NCBI GenBank assembly: GCA_040218535.1
Contig: JAVJRG010000008.1
Span: 62,001-126,000, forward strand
From: Lacipirellulaceae bacterium
GTDB taxonomy: Bacteria > Planctomycetota > Planctomycetia > Pirellulales > Lacipirellulaceae
DNA length: 64,000 nt
Direction: 5' to 3'
Shown here: piece after piece, positions 53,189 through 62,533 of the stretch
How the letters are laid out: every line of letters begins with the position of its first letter
How positions within the stretch are numbered: position 1 is the stretch's first letter
Translations under genes and position numbers: made by a program
The notes under the pieces: model-generated
The model's input: the letters and a program-made list of their open reading frames with translations, nothing else
Database searches by the model: none
Told to the model about the DNA's origin: nothing

Positions 53189-53698
53189 AGTAAACGCGGT
53201 TATAGCACGTCGGCTGGCAGTCCAATCCGCTATCCGCTGAGCCGTTGTTCTTTTCTTTTGCGGCGCGAACTTAGCACCCGCTATGCCGCTTAATGATGTC
53301 ACTTCTGCGCCAAGCCATTTTTCACACCAGCTTTTGGCCACCCCCTGCACTAAAATGAACGTACTCCGGCGTTCTCTCGCAACTTGACCTGAGTTCAGCC
53401 TGCTTCAGATCGACTTACGTCAATTCGCGAGCCAGTGCAAAAAGGGCTCTTAAGAGCAAAAGTCGCTGCCGTGTCGGCGTCGGCGACGCACAAACTGCTT
53501 ACCAATAAGAGCTTGCGATTAGTGGCAACCGAGAACCATTTCGACTTTTGCACAGTGAAATCGAGCTGCTGTGCAAAAGTGCAGAAGTCGAGGATCGTCG
53601 TAAGTGCTGTGAGCCGTGAAGCGTAAGCTCTCGGGTCGAAGTTGCGGTATTCACAGACCCGTGGGCTGACGCATCACCGCTCAGGAAGGCTTGTATAT
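53189..53698. other. 510-nt intergenic region with long hairpin
   Basis: It contains a 12-bp perfect hairpin, ACTTTTGCACAG (53544-53555) with CTGTGCAAAAGT (53569-53580), loop 13 nt, next to a shorter GACTT/AAGTC extension. No gene was recognised. The two flanking genes are convergent. Confidence 0.55.
53544..53580. repeat. 12-bp perfect hairpin in convergent gap
   Basis: Inverted repeat as described in the surrounding intergenic entry. Unlike the other hairpins of this window it is AT-rich and stands alone, not as an inverted pair. It may terminate the propeller gene or the hydrolase gene, though it lies 350 nt from the first. Confidence 0.6.
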
Positions 53699-54562
53699 TT
53701 AAGGCAACGCATCAAGAAACTCGTCGAGTGCCATATAGCACTCTTCGGGCAGCGGCCCATTATGGTTGGCGCCTTCGACGCGCATGAAGCGTTTTCGCTC
53801 GCTTGCTGCCGCGGAGAAAAGTTTTTCCGCGTGGGCGAAGGGAATCACTTCGTCGGCGGTGCCGTGGGTTTGCAGCAGCGGGCCTTCGTACTTGGTGATG
53901 CGTTCCAAGGAATCGAACTTGTTTCGCATGATCCAGCGAACAGGAATAAACGGATAATGCACGGCAGCCGCGTCGGTGAGTTTGGCAAACGTGCGATCAA
54001 GCACGAGCCCGCGGACCGGATGTTCAGCAGCCACCGCAATCGTCGCCGCACCGCCGAGGGAGCGACCGATGAGAACGACCTCCGCAGGATCGATGCCAGC
54101 CCGTTCAGCAAGCCAAAGCTGAGCGGTCCGCGCGTCGGCGACAACGTTTTCCTCGTGCGGCGTCCCTACGCTCCGACCGTACCCCCGATAGTCCCAAGCA
54201 AACACCGCCACGCCAATCCGGTCGTGCAATACTTTCAATCGATTGGCCAACCGCGGAACATCCTCGCCATTGCCGTGACAATAAAGAACGTAAGCCCGCG
54301 GAGAATCGTGCGGCACATACCATCCATGCAGCTTCGTGCCATCATCGGCATCAAAGAACACGTCCTCGAACGCAAGTCCCTCGGGTTGCAGGTCCACACC
54401 ACTAGGGCTCGGGGCGGGAAAAACCAACCAACGTTCAAAGATGCTGAGCATAAGCAAGAGTAGCAGATAAAAAACAAGCAGGTTGCGAATCGTACGAAGA
54501 AAGCGTGCCCGAATGGTTAGTTTTGGAGCATCGGTCCTCGGGCTTCCAGATTCAGGGCTCAT
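53699..54562 (-). CDS. Alpha/beta hydrolase, membrane-anchored (Bem46-like)
   Basis: A 287-aa alpha/beta-hydrolase with one N-terminal membrane helix (about 27-43). The nucleophile elbow is LIGRSLGGAATIAV, the oxyanion region is YVLYCHGNGEDV, and the catalytic Asp and His are in GTADEVIPF and GANHNGPL. FAWDYRGYGRS is typical of the Bem46/Fsh-like group. Substrate unknown. Confidence 0.9.
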   Translation of the reverse strand: MSPESGSPRTDAPKLTIRARFLRTIRNLLVFYLLLLLMLSIFERWLVFPAPSPSGVDLQPEGLAFEDVFFDADDGTKLHGWYVPHDSPRAYVLYCHGNGEDVPRLANRLKVLHDRIGVAVFAWDYRGYGRSVGTPHEENVVADARTAQLWLAERAGIDPAEVVLIGRSLGGAATIAVAAEHPVRGLVLDRTFAKLTDAAAVHYPFIPVRWIMRNKFDSLERITKYEGPLLQTHGTADEVIPFAHAEKLFSAAASERKRFMRVEGANHNGPLPEECYMALDEFLDALP

Positions 54563-54625
54563 GGGTCAGCTGCTTCCAAAGATGCGACCAACAAATTCTG
54601 AAAACTGAACACTGCCAACTGAGAA

Positions 54626-55255
54626 CTAGGAAGTCCCCGCTCTTTGTTCATAAACCGCCCGGAGGAGTTCATCAACGTCCTTGTACTTTTTCTTTCGCTC
54701 CAGCGCTTCGTCAATCAGCCGTCGCGCGTCGGCGTCGGAGTGCCCCAATGCACGCATGGCGTCGAACGCCTCGGAAGCGATGTCGCGCACCTTGTCGCCT
54801 CCCGCGGGCAGCTCGCGACCGATGAGCAGCGCGAACTTGGGGATCTTTCGCCTGAGAGTCGCTATGATTTTCTCGGCTGTTGCAGGCCCGATGCCTGGAA
54901 GTCCGGAGAGCCCTTTGGCGTCCTGGTCTTCGATCATCGCCGCGACTTCCTGCACGGGGCGAACCATCGCGCGGAGTGCTTTCTTCACACCCACTTTGTC
55001 CACGGAGCAAAACAGTTCGAAGAATTCGCGTTCAACCGCATTGAGGAAGCCAATCATCCGCGGGGTCATCCGCCCCTGCATCGGATTGCCTTCCAGGTAC
55101 TCAATCGTGTGCAGGCTGATTTCCTTGCCGATGTTCTCCTGCACTTGGCGACGGGTGAACTCGGGGATGTAGATTTCATATTCATATGCATCAACGCCAA
55201 GCGTAAGAGAGTCGCCGCTCGCGGCGATTGTGGTGCCGGTAATCTTCGTGATCAT
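54626..55255 (-). CDS. ruvA: Holliday junction branch migration protein RuvA
   Basis: A 209-aa Holliday-junction binding protein. OB-fold N-terminus (MITKITGTTIAASGDSLTLG), helix-hairpin-helix motifs FFELFCSVDKVGVKKALRAM and LSGLPGIGPATAEKIIATL, and a C-terminal RuvB-binding domain (FDAMRALGHSDADARRLI) are all present. ATG 55255 is chosen; upstream in-frame residues come from the hairpin repeat. The order cysS-ruvC-ruvA runs on the minus strand. Confidence 0.95.
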   Translation of the reverse strand: MITKITGTTIAASGDSLTLGVDAYEYEIYIPEFTRRQVQENIGKEISLHTIEYLEGNPMQGRMTPRMIGFLNAVEREFFELFCSVDKVGVKKALRAMVRPVQEVAAMIEDQDAKGLSGLPGIGPATAEKIIATLRRKIPKFALLIGRELPAGGDKVRDIASEAFDAMRALGHSDADARRLIDEALERKKKYKDVDELLRAVYEQRAGTS

Positions 55256-55264
55256 GGTGTTCTC

Positions 55265-55349
55265 GTAGCCCACACCTTGGGCGTGGGATGGAATTCGTGG
55301 ACAGCATTCCCGGCTCATCAAGTTGTCCCACGCACGAGGCGTGGACTAC
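55265..55349. repeat. Paired hairpin repeat between ruvC and ruvA
   Basis: Arms 55265-55288 and 55326-55349 are inverted, imperfect copies built on GTAG, CCCAC and GTGGG. The right arm includes the TAG stop codon of ruvC (complement 55346-55348) and forms CCACGC/GCGTGG locally. Confidence 0.75.
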
Positions 55350-55840
55350 GGAGCAAGCGAACTCGGGTGATCCACAGCGTAACCGTGACAGAGCGCAATC
55401 GCCAGGGCGTCGGCGACGTCGGCGGGTTCGGGGAGTTTCGCCAATCGCAGTTCGCGTTGCACGGCAAGTTGCACCTGGCCCTTGGGGGCACGTCCGTTGC
55501 CAGTCATCGTTTTCTTGACCTGCGTGGAAGGATAGTCAACGACTTCGAGCTCGGCCATCGCCGCTGCCAGCACGATGACACCCCGGGCATGGCCCATGAG
55601 AATTGCGGTTGTAGGCCGATCGTAGTGGCTGTAGAGCTTTTCGATGGCAACCGCTTCCGGCTTGAGCGAATCAATGACCTCGGCGATTCCGTTATGGATT
55701 TCCCGAACGCGAGCGGTCAGCGAACCGCGTGTCTTCCCACGCACGACGCCCGCTTCAACGAGCTTTACCTGGCGGCCGGCGATATCAATCACACCGTAGC
55801 CAGTGATATTCAATCCGGGATCAACGCCGAGGACACGCAT
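55346..55840 (-). CDS. ruvC: Crossover junction endodeoxyribonuclease RuvC
   Basis: A 164-aa Holliday-junction resolvase. The catalytic acidic residues sit in RVLGVDPGLNITGYGVID, AIEKLYSHY and YPSTQVKKTMTGNGRAPKGQV, and the last Asp is in VADALAIALCH. ATG 55840 lies 2 nt after the cysS stop, so translation is coupled. Its stop is inside a hairpin repeat. Confidence 0.96.
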   Translation of the reverse strand: MRVLGVDPGLNITGYGVIDIAGRQVKLVEAGVVRGKTRGSLTARVREIHNGIAEVIDSLKPEAVAIEKLYSHYDRPTTAILMGHARGVIVLAAAMAELEVVDYPSTQVKKTMTGNGRAPKGQVQLAVQRELRLAKLPEPADVADALAIALCHGYAVDHPSSLAP

Positions 55841-55842
55841 GC

Positions 55843-57633
55843 TCAGCCGCGACTCCACTCGGCTCCGCCGGCGCGGTCTTCCAACTTCACGCCCGCCGCA
55901 GCCAGCCCGTCGCGGATTTTATCGCCGGTGGCGAAATCCTTGTTTTCGCGAGCCGTCTGGCGAAGCTCGATAAGTAGCTGCATCACGCCGTCGAGTGTGC
56001 CATCGCCGCCGCCGGACCATTCAGCTTCTCCGCCACGATCTTCAATCGTAACGCCCAAAGGAGCAAGCTGGTCGCGAATCGCGTCGGCAGTGGCGAAGTC
56101 CTTGGCGGAACGTGCGGCACTGCGTAGTTCGACCACCAATGTCATCACGGCGTCCAGTAGATCGTCACCGCCACTTTCTTGCGGGGCTTCTAAGAAAATA
56201 CCCAGCACGTTCGACAGTTCTTTGATGGAAGTCATCAGCAGTTCGAGCGTTGCAACGGCAGCTACATCATCTTTGCCGGCACCTTCTAGGTCGAATTCGT
56301 CGCAGTATTTGTTGGCGATCTTGGCGAGTTCAAACAACTCAGCGATCGCGCCGCCCGTGTTGAAGTCATCATCCATCGCGGCGAGGAACTTCTCGCGACA
56401 TACGCCAGCGGCTTTCAGGGCGGGTATGCTGTCGTCAGTAAGCATCCCGCCGCCGCGCTCCGTGGGGGCGGTCAAGGCGTAGAAGTCACCCTGAGTGATC
56501 CGATGGAAGCGTTTGAACAAGCGGTAGAAGGTTTCCAGCCCCGTGGCTGCTTCTTCAATGGCCGGCTCGCTGAACAACACGGTACTACGATAATGCGTAC
56601 GAAGGAGGAAGAAACGGATACGTTCGCCGCCTTGTTTGGCGATCAAGTCGGCGAGTCCGCCTGCGCCCTTGCTGCGGCTCATTTTTCCGGAGGCTTGTTC
56701 TTCTGGGGATTGTTGCTCGGGTGCTGAAGCACCCGAGTCAGAGTCTGATTTGCTTGCGCGTTCGGATTTTCCGCCGATTTTGCCGGCGCTGGCATCACGC
56801 CTGAGCAGTCCGTTGTGGGCCCAGTAAGTGACCATTGGTGCGTTGTGGCAGCATTCGCTTTGGGCGATTTCGTTCTCGTGGTGCGGAAAAACAAGATCGA
56901 GCCCGCCACCGTGGATGTCGAAGGTTTCGCCCAGTAACTTGCGGCTCATTGCGGAGCATTCGATATGCCAGCCAGGTCGCCCTTTCCCCCACGGGCTGTC
57001 CCACGAGGGCTCGCCTTCCTTAGCCGATTTCCAAAGTGCGAAGTCGGCCGCACCACGTTTCTTGGCAGCGCCACCACCACCTTCACCTTGCAACTGATCA
57101 AGGCTGCGATTGGATAGCTTGCCATAGTCAGCGTCCTTGGTGACATCGAAGTACACGTCGCCGTCCGAGGCATACGCGAAGCCCTGTTCCACCAGTGACT
57201 CGATCAGCGTGATGATCTCGTCCATGCAGTCGGTGGCGCGTGGGAAGTGGTCGATCGTGTCGACACCCAGTGCTGCCAGGTTGTCGTTGTAGTCCTGAAT
57301 GTTCTCTTCAGCGACTTCCAACATCGAGATGCCGCGCTCATTCGCCTTGTTGATGAGCTTGTCGTCAACGTCGGTGATGTTCACGACCCAATTAACGTCG
57401 TAGCCGCAGTAGGTGAGGTATCGCTTCATGCAGTCAAAAATGACCGGCCCGACCATGTGGCCGATATGTGCCTTGTCGTAAACGGTTGGCCCGCACAGGT
57501 AGATGCCGACCTTGCCCTTCTCGACGGTTCGGAACGGTTCCTTTTTCTTCGAGAGCGTGTTGTAGATGTGCAACGAGGGGTGCGGCTCAGAGAGCGCTGG
57601 TTGCTTCGTGACAGCTTCAGTAGTGGTAGGCAT
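55843..57633 (-). CDS. cysS: Cysteine--tRNA ligase with insertion and duplicated tail
   Basis: A 596-aa class I synthetase, about 120 residues longer than usual. Zinc and signature motifs: [15 protein letters not shown] (HIGH equivalent), [33 protein letters not shown], and KMSRSKG (KMSKS equivalent). Before KMSRS there is a Ser/Glu-rich insertion of about 40 residues. The C-terminal segment of about 48 residues ([20 protein letters not shown] and on to AEWSGG) occurs twice in tandem, so the anticodon-side tail is duplicated. Core residues are intact, so it should be active. Confidence 0.96.
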   Translation of the reverse strand: MPTTTEAVTKQPALSEPHPSLHIYNTLSKKKEPFRTVEKGKVGIYLCGPTVYDKAHIGHMVGPVIFDCMKRYLTYCGYDVNWVVNITDVDDKLINKANERGISMLEVAEENIQDYNDNLAALGVDTIDHFPRATDCMDEIITLIESLVEQGFAYASDGDVYFDVTKDADYGKLSNRSLDQLQGEGGGGAAKKRGAADFALWKSAKEGEPSWDSPWGKGRPGWHIECSAMSRKLLGETFDIHGGGLDLVFPHHENEIAQSECCHNAPMVTYWAHNGLLRRDASAGKIGGKSERASKSDSDSGASAPEQQSPEEQASGKMSRSKGAGGLADLIAKQGGERIRFFLLRTHYRSTVLFSEPAIEEAATGLETFYRLFKRFHRITQGDFYALTAPTERGGGMLTDDSIPALKAAGVCREKFLAAMDDDFNTGGAIAELFELAKIANKYCDEFDLEGAGKDDVAAVATLELLMTSIKELSNVLGIFLEAPQESGGDDLLDAVMTLVVELRSAARSAKDFATADAIRDQLAPLGVTIEDRGGEAEWSGGGDGTLDGVMQLLIELRQTARENKDFATGDKIRDGLAAAGVKLEDRAGGAEWSRG

Positions 57634-57672
57634 GGGAATCTATTTTCAAGTGTCAGTAATTGCTAGGCAGCC

Positions 57673-57689
57673 GCAGGCTAACAGCCTGC
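57673..57689. repeat. Small hairpin repeat (GCnnGCT-AAC-AGCnnGC family)
   Basis: GCAGGCT/AGCCTGC around AAC, in the gap between cysS and ispF. Compared with 15753-15769 two stem base pairs differ, both with compensating changes. Confidence 0.75.
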
Positions 57690-57706
57690 CGGTGCACATG
57701 ATTAAA

Positions 57707-58189
57707 CTATGTTTTCTCAACCAACACGACCGCTCGTGCTTCAATCGCTTCTCCGCGACCAACGGGGCCGACGCCTTCGCCGGTCTTGGCTTTCACGTTG
57801 ATTTGGTTGCGATCGACGTCCATGATTTCGGCGATGCGGCAGCAGATCGCTTCTTTGTGAGGAGAGAGCTTCGGTTCTTGTGCCGCAACCACCGCGTCGA
57901 GGTTTGCGAGCTCGTACCCCGCCTCTCTGACTTGGTCGTAGGCGAGCCTGAGAAACTCAGCTGAGTCACGTCCTTGGTTTGCTTGCTCGGTGTTGGGAAA
58001 CAATTGACCAATATCCGGCAGCCCAACAGCGCCCAATAAAGCGTCTGTCACGGCATGAAGCAACACGTCGGCGTCACTGTGGCCAGCAGTGTGCTGGTGG
58101 TGCGGCACATCAATGCCGCCGATCCGCAGTGGGCCACCGCCGGTGGTGCGGTGTGTGTCTTCTCCTAGGCCGATCCGTAAACTGGTCAT
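57707..58189 (-). CDS. ispF: 2-C-methyl-D-erythritol 2,4-cyclodiphosphate synthase
   Basis: A 160-aa enzyme of the MEP isoprenoid pathway. Metal ligands are in IGLGEDTHR (Asp, His) and HSDADVLLHAVTDALLGA; the C-terminal KAKTGEGVGPVGRGEAIEA is the family signature. Length is typical. It lies 73 nt beyond the cysS start, on the same strand. Confidence 0.97.
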   Translation of the reverse strand: MTSLRIGLGEDTHRTTGGGPLRIGGIDVPHHQHTAGHSDADVLLHAVTDALLGAVGLPDIGQLFPNTEQANQGRDSAEFLRLAYDQVREAGYELANLDAVVAAQEPKLSPHKEAICCRIAEIMDVDRNQINVKAKTGEGVGPVGRGEAIEARAVVLVEKT

Positions 58190-58267
58190 ACAGCGCGGAT
58201 TATACCGCTTGGCGAAAATACGAACAACGCAAGCTTGCCGATGGGGCTGACCCGCCTAATGACGCAA

Positions 58268-59161
58268 CTAAGCCGCGAGCGGTGTCGCTGCTAAGTCGAT
58301 CGCTACGGAGCAGGCTTCTTCAGCAGGTTCGCTGAGTTTCACATCTAAGCGGACGCCGTGGGCCATTGCTTGAGCCACTTTCACTTTGGCTTCCTCGAAG
58401 TCGCAGGCTTCGGTCTCGACTGAGGGTGCTGAGGCGAGTGGCGGGCAGAAGCCGACGTGCACCGTTGCGTGCTGCTGACCAGCGTCAAATTGGGCCCGGA
58501 CGGTACCGTAGATTACTTCGTGGTCTTCCTCACGCACCCGGAAAAGCTGCTGTAGGATTCCCTCGTCGAGATCTTTAACAGCCTCTTCGGCGAAGGTAAC
58601 GTCGCCAAAGAGATGCTCGTTAGATAAGTCCTCGTTGGCAGATGCTTCGTCTTCGTCCAATGGCAAATCGGCGAGTTTGACCAGGGGGTGATCGTTATCG
58701 AAGAAAGTCTGTCGCCAGAATTGGTCTGCGATCAGCATCGGCAGCCAAATCAGCCAATCGCTGTTGCGATAAGCCGGATAGCAGCAACCGACGGCCAGTA
58801 GGATGAGTCCTGTCGAGGAACCGTAGCCAACGAGGTTGTCCCACCGCTGTGCCGGCTTAGTGCGAGGCGTTCCATAATGCCGCCGCCAGGCGAGACGACC
58901 AAACTTGGCGGCGATCGTGGATGTCAGAGCGATGGTGAACAGTGTGCCGCGTGTCAGGTCAGCCGTGGCGAACTCGAACACGCGGCAAATACTCAACACC
59001 GTGCCAACAACAAGCATTGCCGCGAAAGTTCCCAGAACGGTCGTCTTGAGGATGACCGACTCGCCCTCATCATTCGTCCGCGCAACCGCGAGCGTTGGCT
59101 CGGAAGAGCCCGCTGACCGTTGAGGCTGGGGCGGAAGTTGGGGCTGAGGCAAGGCAGACAT
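58268..59161 (-). CDS. Uncharacterised membrane protein
   Basis: A 297-aa protein with a Pro/Gln-rich N-terminus and about four hydrophobic segments between residues 40 and 165 (ILKTTVLGTFAAMLVVGTVL, GLILLAVGCCYPAY, LIWLPMLIADQFW), then a soluble acidic C-terminal domain (EDEASANEDL, VHVGFCPPL). I do not recognise a family. ATG 59161 is used; a GTG at 59188 is possible. The last codons (TPLAA and the stop) are read from a CCGCTCGCGGCTTAG hairpin-type repeat. Confidence 0.7.
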   Translation of the reverse strand: MSALPQPQLPPQPQRSAGSSEPTLAVARTNDEGESVILKTTVLGTFAAMLVVGTVLSICRVFEFATADLTRGTLFTIALTSTIAAKFGRLAWRRHYGTPRTKPAQRWDNLVGYGSSTGLILLAVGCCYPAYRNSDWLIWLPMLIADQFWRQTFFDNDHPLVKLADLPLDEDEASANEDLSNEHLFGDVTFAEEAVKDLDEGILQQLFRVREEDHEVIYGTVRAQFDAGQQHATVHVGFCPPLASAPSVETEACDFEEAKVKVAQAMAHGVRLDVKLSEPAEEACSVAIDLAATPLAA

Positions 59162-59232
59162 TGCCGGGGAGGATAGCGGAATCGCCACCCGGCGAACTAT
59201 CCCAGTTCGCTAAACCTGCGAGAGTGCTAGCA

Positions 59233-59316
59233 AAGACTTCGGACTTCAAGCCCCGGGCTTCAGAGCAAGAATGGTAACCGACAAGGCCCTGAAGCCTGAG
59301 GTCTGAAGTCCGAAGC
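59233..59316. repeat. Inverted repeat, GACTTCGGACTTCA type
   Basis: The sequence GACTTCGGACTTCA at about 59233-59246 has an inverted partner TGAAGTCCGAAG at about 59305-59316. A related block with GGCTTCAGACCTCTGG lies at about 60618-60696 upstream of metK, and a fragment near 54540. No gene is present in 59162-59341. Confidence 0.6.
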
Positions 59317-59341
59317 CCTCAATGTCTCGGATTCAGCTGAA

Positions 59342-60523
59342 CTAAGCCGAGGCCGTTGCCTCAGCCGCGGCGGACAACTTCTCGGCCACGTCGGTCTTTT
59401 CCCAGGTGAACTCGGGCTCGCTTCTTCCGAAGTGACCACCCGCGGCGGTCTTGCGGAAGATGGGGCGGCGCAGTTGCAAATGCTCAATGATGCCCGCTGG
59501 GGTGAGGGGAAAATGCTCCTTCACGAGATCACAGATTGCCGAGTCTTCGATCTTGCCAGTTCCCTCGGTATCGACATAGATGCTCACAGGCTCGCTCACG
59601 CCGATGGCATACGCGAGTTGCACTTCGCAGCGGTCGGCCAGCCCCGAGGCAACGATGTTCTTTGCAACGTAGCGGGCCATGTAAGCGGCACTGCGATCGA
59701 CCTTGGTGGGGTCCTTACCGCTGAACGCACCACCGCCGTGGCGACCCCAACCGCCGTAGGTATCGACGATAATTTTGCGTCCGGTTAGGCCGCAGTCACC
59801 GTGAGGACCACCGACGACAAAACGCCCGGTTGGGTTGATGTGGTAGATGATATCGCCATCGAACAGATCCTCAGGAAGCTCCGGCTTAATGATTTCTTCG
59901 ATGATGTATTTGCGAATCTCGTCGTTGGTTACTTCTGGGGCGTGTTGCGTAGAGATCACCACCGTGTCGATGCGTACTGGCGTCGTGCCATCGTATTCCA
60001 CAGTGACTTGGCTCTTGCTGTCAGGGCGGAGCCAATCGACGTCGCCATTTTGGCGAGCAGCGGTTAGGCGGTTCAGGATGCGGTGCGAGAGAGCAATCGG
60101 TAGCGGCATCAGCTCCGGGGTGTCGTTGCAGGCGTAGCCAAACATCAGGCCTTGGTCGCCCGCACCGACGTCCTTCCCGCTTGCTTCGTCCGAATCAACG
60201 CCCATCGCGATGTCGGCGCTCTGTTCGTCGATGGCCACCATCACAGCACAATGTTCAGCACTGATGCCCATCGAAGCATCGGTGTAGCCGACGTCTTGGA
60301 TCACTTCGCGGACGATTTTTTGCATGTCCACGGTTGCTTTGGTGCTGATTTCGCCGGCGATCACGACGACTCCGGTCGTGACCATTGTTTCGCAGGCGAC
60401 GCGGCTATTCGGGTCTTGGGCGAAAAGGGCATCGAGAACGCCATCGGAGATCTGATCGGCCAGCTTGTCAGGATGACCCATGCTGACAGCTTCACTTGTG
60501 AATAGGTATTTTCCGGATGCCAC
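59342..60523 (-). CDS. metK: S-adenosylmethionine synthetase
   Basis: A 393-aa enzyme joining ATP and methionine to make SAM. Motifs: [20 protein letters not shown]-like start ([18 protein letters not shown]), [12 protein letters not shown], and the Gly-rich [20 protein letters not shown] with the catalytic Lys and Asp. Length is normal. No SAM riboswitch was recognised upstream. Confidence 0.97.
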   Translation of the reverse strand: MASGKYLFTSEAVSMGHPDKLADQISDGVLDALFAQDPNSRVACETMVTTGVVVIAGEISTKATVDMQKIVREVIQDVGYTDASMGISAEHCAVMVAIDEQSADIAMGVDSDEASGKDVGAGDQGLMFGYACNDTPELMPLPIALSHRILNRLTAARQNGDVDWLRPDSKSQVTVEYDGTTPVRIDTVVISTQHAPEVTNDEIRKYIIEEIIKPELPEDLFDGDIIYHINPTGRFVVGGPHGDCGLTGRKIIVDTYGGWGRHGGGAFSGKDPTKVDRSAAYMARYVAKNIVASGLADRCEVQLAYAIGVSEPVSIYVDTEGTGKIEDSAICDLVKEHFPLTPAGIIEHLQLRRPIFRKTAAGGHFGRSEPEFTWEKTDVAEKLSAAAEATASA

Positions 60524-60769
60524 GGGACCAATCTCCTGAGATACGTCTGTTTGGTTAGAACTTTGGAATCGGTCGAGTATAGCGACTGGAGGGGTGGATG
60601 AGCAACGGGCCAGGTTGAGGCTTCAGACCTCTGGCTTCAGGGCTCATGCGGTCGACTTGTGAGTCCTGAAGTCCGAAGTCGGAAGCCAGAGGTCTAGCCA
60701 GCGCCGGAGATCGGCTCGATAATTGAAAGCGATTCGTCCCTTTGAGAACGTCACGATTTTGCAATCCCC

Positions 60770-60877
60770 ATGGCACGCTGGCCCCGTCACGTCTGGACTT
60801 CGATCGTCACCTACGGTTTGGTGTTCGTCGGTTTCCCGCTGCTGTGCTGGTTAGCCTACGTCTGGGTGAGAGGATAA
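60770..60877 (+). CDS. 35-aa membrane peptide upstream of UDP-sugar pyrophosphorylase
   Basis: ATG 60770 to TAA 60875-60877 encodes 35 residues: a basic start MARWPRHVW followed by a single hydrophobic helix (IVTYGLVFVGFPLLCWLAYV) and a final WVRG. The stop lies six bases before a TTG and 18 before the ATG of the next gene, and AGAGGA of that gene's ribosome site overlaps its end, so the two could be translationally coupled. Reading-frame quality and the positive-inside pattern suggest a real small membrane protein, but no relative is known to me. Confidence 0.4.
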   Translation: MARWPRHVWTSIVTYGLVFVGFPLLCWLAYVWVRG

Positions 60878-60882
60878 TCATC

Positions 60883-62310
60883 TTGAGCGCCGCCATGACC
60901 AAAGATCAACTCCTAGAGAAGCTTGCGCCTCACGGGCAGGAACATCTGGTGGCTTTCTGGGACGAACTTGATGAGGCCGGACAAGCACAGCTTGCGAACC
61001 AGATCGAGGCGATTGACTTTGCATTGGTGGCTTCGCTCTATCGAGGTGAAGTTGAGCAACCAGACTGGGGCAAGCTTTCGGCTCAGGCTGAACCGCCGGC
61101 GGCAGTGCGGCTCGAAGAGCGAGCAAGCAACGCAAAAACGGCCCTCGGCTTAGCTCCCGAAGAGGCAAAAGAGCGTGGCCAAGCGGCCTTAGCAGCTGGC
61201 GAGGTGGGGGTGCTGTTAGTCGCGGGCGGGCAGGGGAGTCGGTTGGGGTTCGAGAAACCCAAAAGCTTGTACCCGATCGGACCAATCTCCGAGGCGACAC
61301 TCTTACAGATCCATATCGAAAAGGTTCGCGCCATCGGACAACGCTATGGCAAGACACCGCCGTTGTATCTGATGACTAGCCCTGTGACTCACGAAGACAC
61401 AGTTGAATTTGTTGAGCAGCACCAACGGTTTGGTCTCGACGAAGACGATCTGGTGATTTTCTGCCAGGGGACGATGCCCGCGGTGGATCAGGCGACCGGA
61501 AAGGTGTTGCTCTCTGCTAAGGATGAGTTGTTCCTCAGCCCCAATGGCCACGGGGGTACGGTTGCCGCGTTGGCTGATAGCGGGGCGATCGAGCACATGC
61601 ATCGCCACGGAATCAAAGAACTGTTTTACTTTCAGGTCGATAATCCTCTTGCACCGATCGGTGACGAAGAGTTAATCGGTTCTCACTTGTTGGCTGAATC
61701 GGAACTCACGTCCCTCACGATCGCCAAGCAAACCGCCGAGGAGAAACTCGGAAACTTCGTCTCGATCGACGGTCGCCTGCATGTAATTGAATACAGCGAT
61801 TTCCCAGCCGATGTCGCCGTGCAGCTTGACGACAAGGGCGCGCTGAAGTTTTGGGCAGGCAGCATCGCCATCCATGTTTTCGACGTGGCTTTCTTGGAAC
61901 GCTCGCTCACGCTCAAGGATTCTCTGCCGTTTCATACGGCTCATAAGCAGGCGGCGTACATAGATGAGCAAGGTGTAACGGTCGAGCCAGATGGGAAGAA
62001 CGCGCTAAAGTTCGAGCGTTTCATCTTCGACCTGTTGCCGCAAGCGAAACGTCCCATTGTCGTTGAGTTTGAAGAACGCGAGGTCTTCGCTCCCTTGAAG
62101 AACGCGTCGGGTGCGCCCAAAGACACGCCAGAGTACGTCCGCTCCTTCATGCTCGACCAGCATCGTCGCTGGCTCGAGTCCGCAGGTGCAAAGGTTGCTG
62201 ACGGCGTAAACATCGAAATCAGCCCGTTGGCCGGTTACGATGCTCAGGCGGTTGCGGAGTTCGTTAAGCCGGGGCAGGAGTTCACCGAGTCGCAGTACCT
62301 CACCAAGTAG
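60883..62310 (+). CDS. UDP-sugar pyrophosphorylase (UDPGP family)
   Basis: A 471- to 475-aa nucleotidyltransferase. LLVAGGQGSRLGFEKPKSLYP carries the nucleotide-binding GGxGxRLG and the lysine loop, with FYFQVDNPLAPIGDEELIG and FEREVFAPLKNASG-like segments as in UDP-N-acetylglucosamine or UDP-glucose pyrophosphorylases of the eukaryote-like UAP1 group. It makes a UDP-sugar for wall or glycan synthesis; the exact sugar is uncertain. TTG 60883 has AGAGGA eight bases upstream; ATG 60895, with homology beginning there, is the alternative start. Confidence 0.85.
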   Translation: MSAAMTKDQLLEKLAPHGQEHLVAFWDELDEAGQAQLANQIEAIDFALVASLYRGEVEQPDWGKLSAQAEPPAAVRLEERASNAKTALGLAPEEAKERGQAALAAGEVGVLLVAGGQGSRLGFEKPKSLYPIGPISEATLLQIHIEKVRAIGQRYGKTPPLYLMTSPVTHEDTVEFVEQHQRFGLDEDDLVIFCQGTMPAVDQATGKVLLSAKDELFLSPNGHGGTVAALADSGAIEHMHRHGIKELFYFQVDNPLAPIGDEELIGSHLLAESELTSLTIAKQTAEEKLGNFVSIDGRLHVIEYSDFPADVAVQLDDKGALKFWAGSIAIHVFDVAFLERSLTLKDSLPFHTAHKQAAYIDEQGVTVEPDGKNALKFERFIFDLLPQAKRPIVVEFEEREVFAPLKNASGAPKDTPEYVRSFMLDQHRRWLESAGAKVADGVNIEISPLAGYDAQAVAEFVKPGQEFTESQYLTK

Positions 62311-62334
62311 GCATAACTTGCGCTGCTAACAGCC

Positions 62335-62408
62335 GCGAGCTAACAGCTCACCGGAAAATTGCTCGCAACGATTGCCTCCCCTCGTACTCCGGCGACTTGT
62401 AAAGTCGC
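62335..62408. repeat. Two hairpin repeats before MFS gene
   Basis: GCGAGCT/AGCTCAC around AAC (62335-62351, one mismatch) belongs to the family at 15753 and 57673. GCGACTT/AAGTCGC (62392-62408) is the relative of 46924-46940. Together they occupy the gap before the transporter gene. Confidence 0.7.
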
Positions 62409-62533
62409 GGCTACTGATTGTTAAGCATGGTGAACCGAGGCTGCTGGCTCGTGTCATTCGAGTAGCTGTTACAATAGATTTTCCCGCCTTTACGAATTCG
62501 CTCAGCGAATCCCGCCTGCCGAAAAGTTCACTC

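Noticed and set aside
54644-56482. 612-codon plus-strand frame opposite ruvA-ruvC-cysS
   Set aside because: It overlaps three well-supported genes in the opposite strand and has Ser/Arg-rich nonsense composition.
60524-60769. SAM riboswitch upstream of metK
   Set aside because: No conserved SAM aptamer core is visible; the region is made of dispersed repeats.
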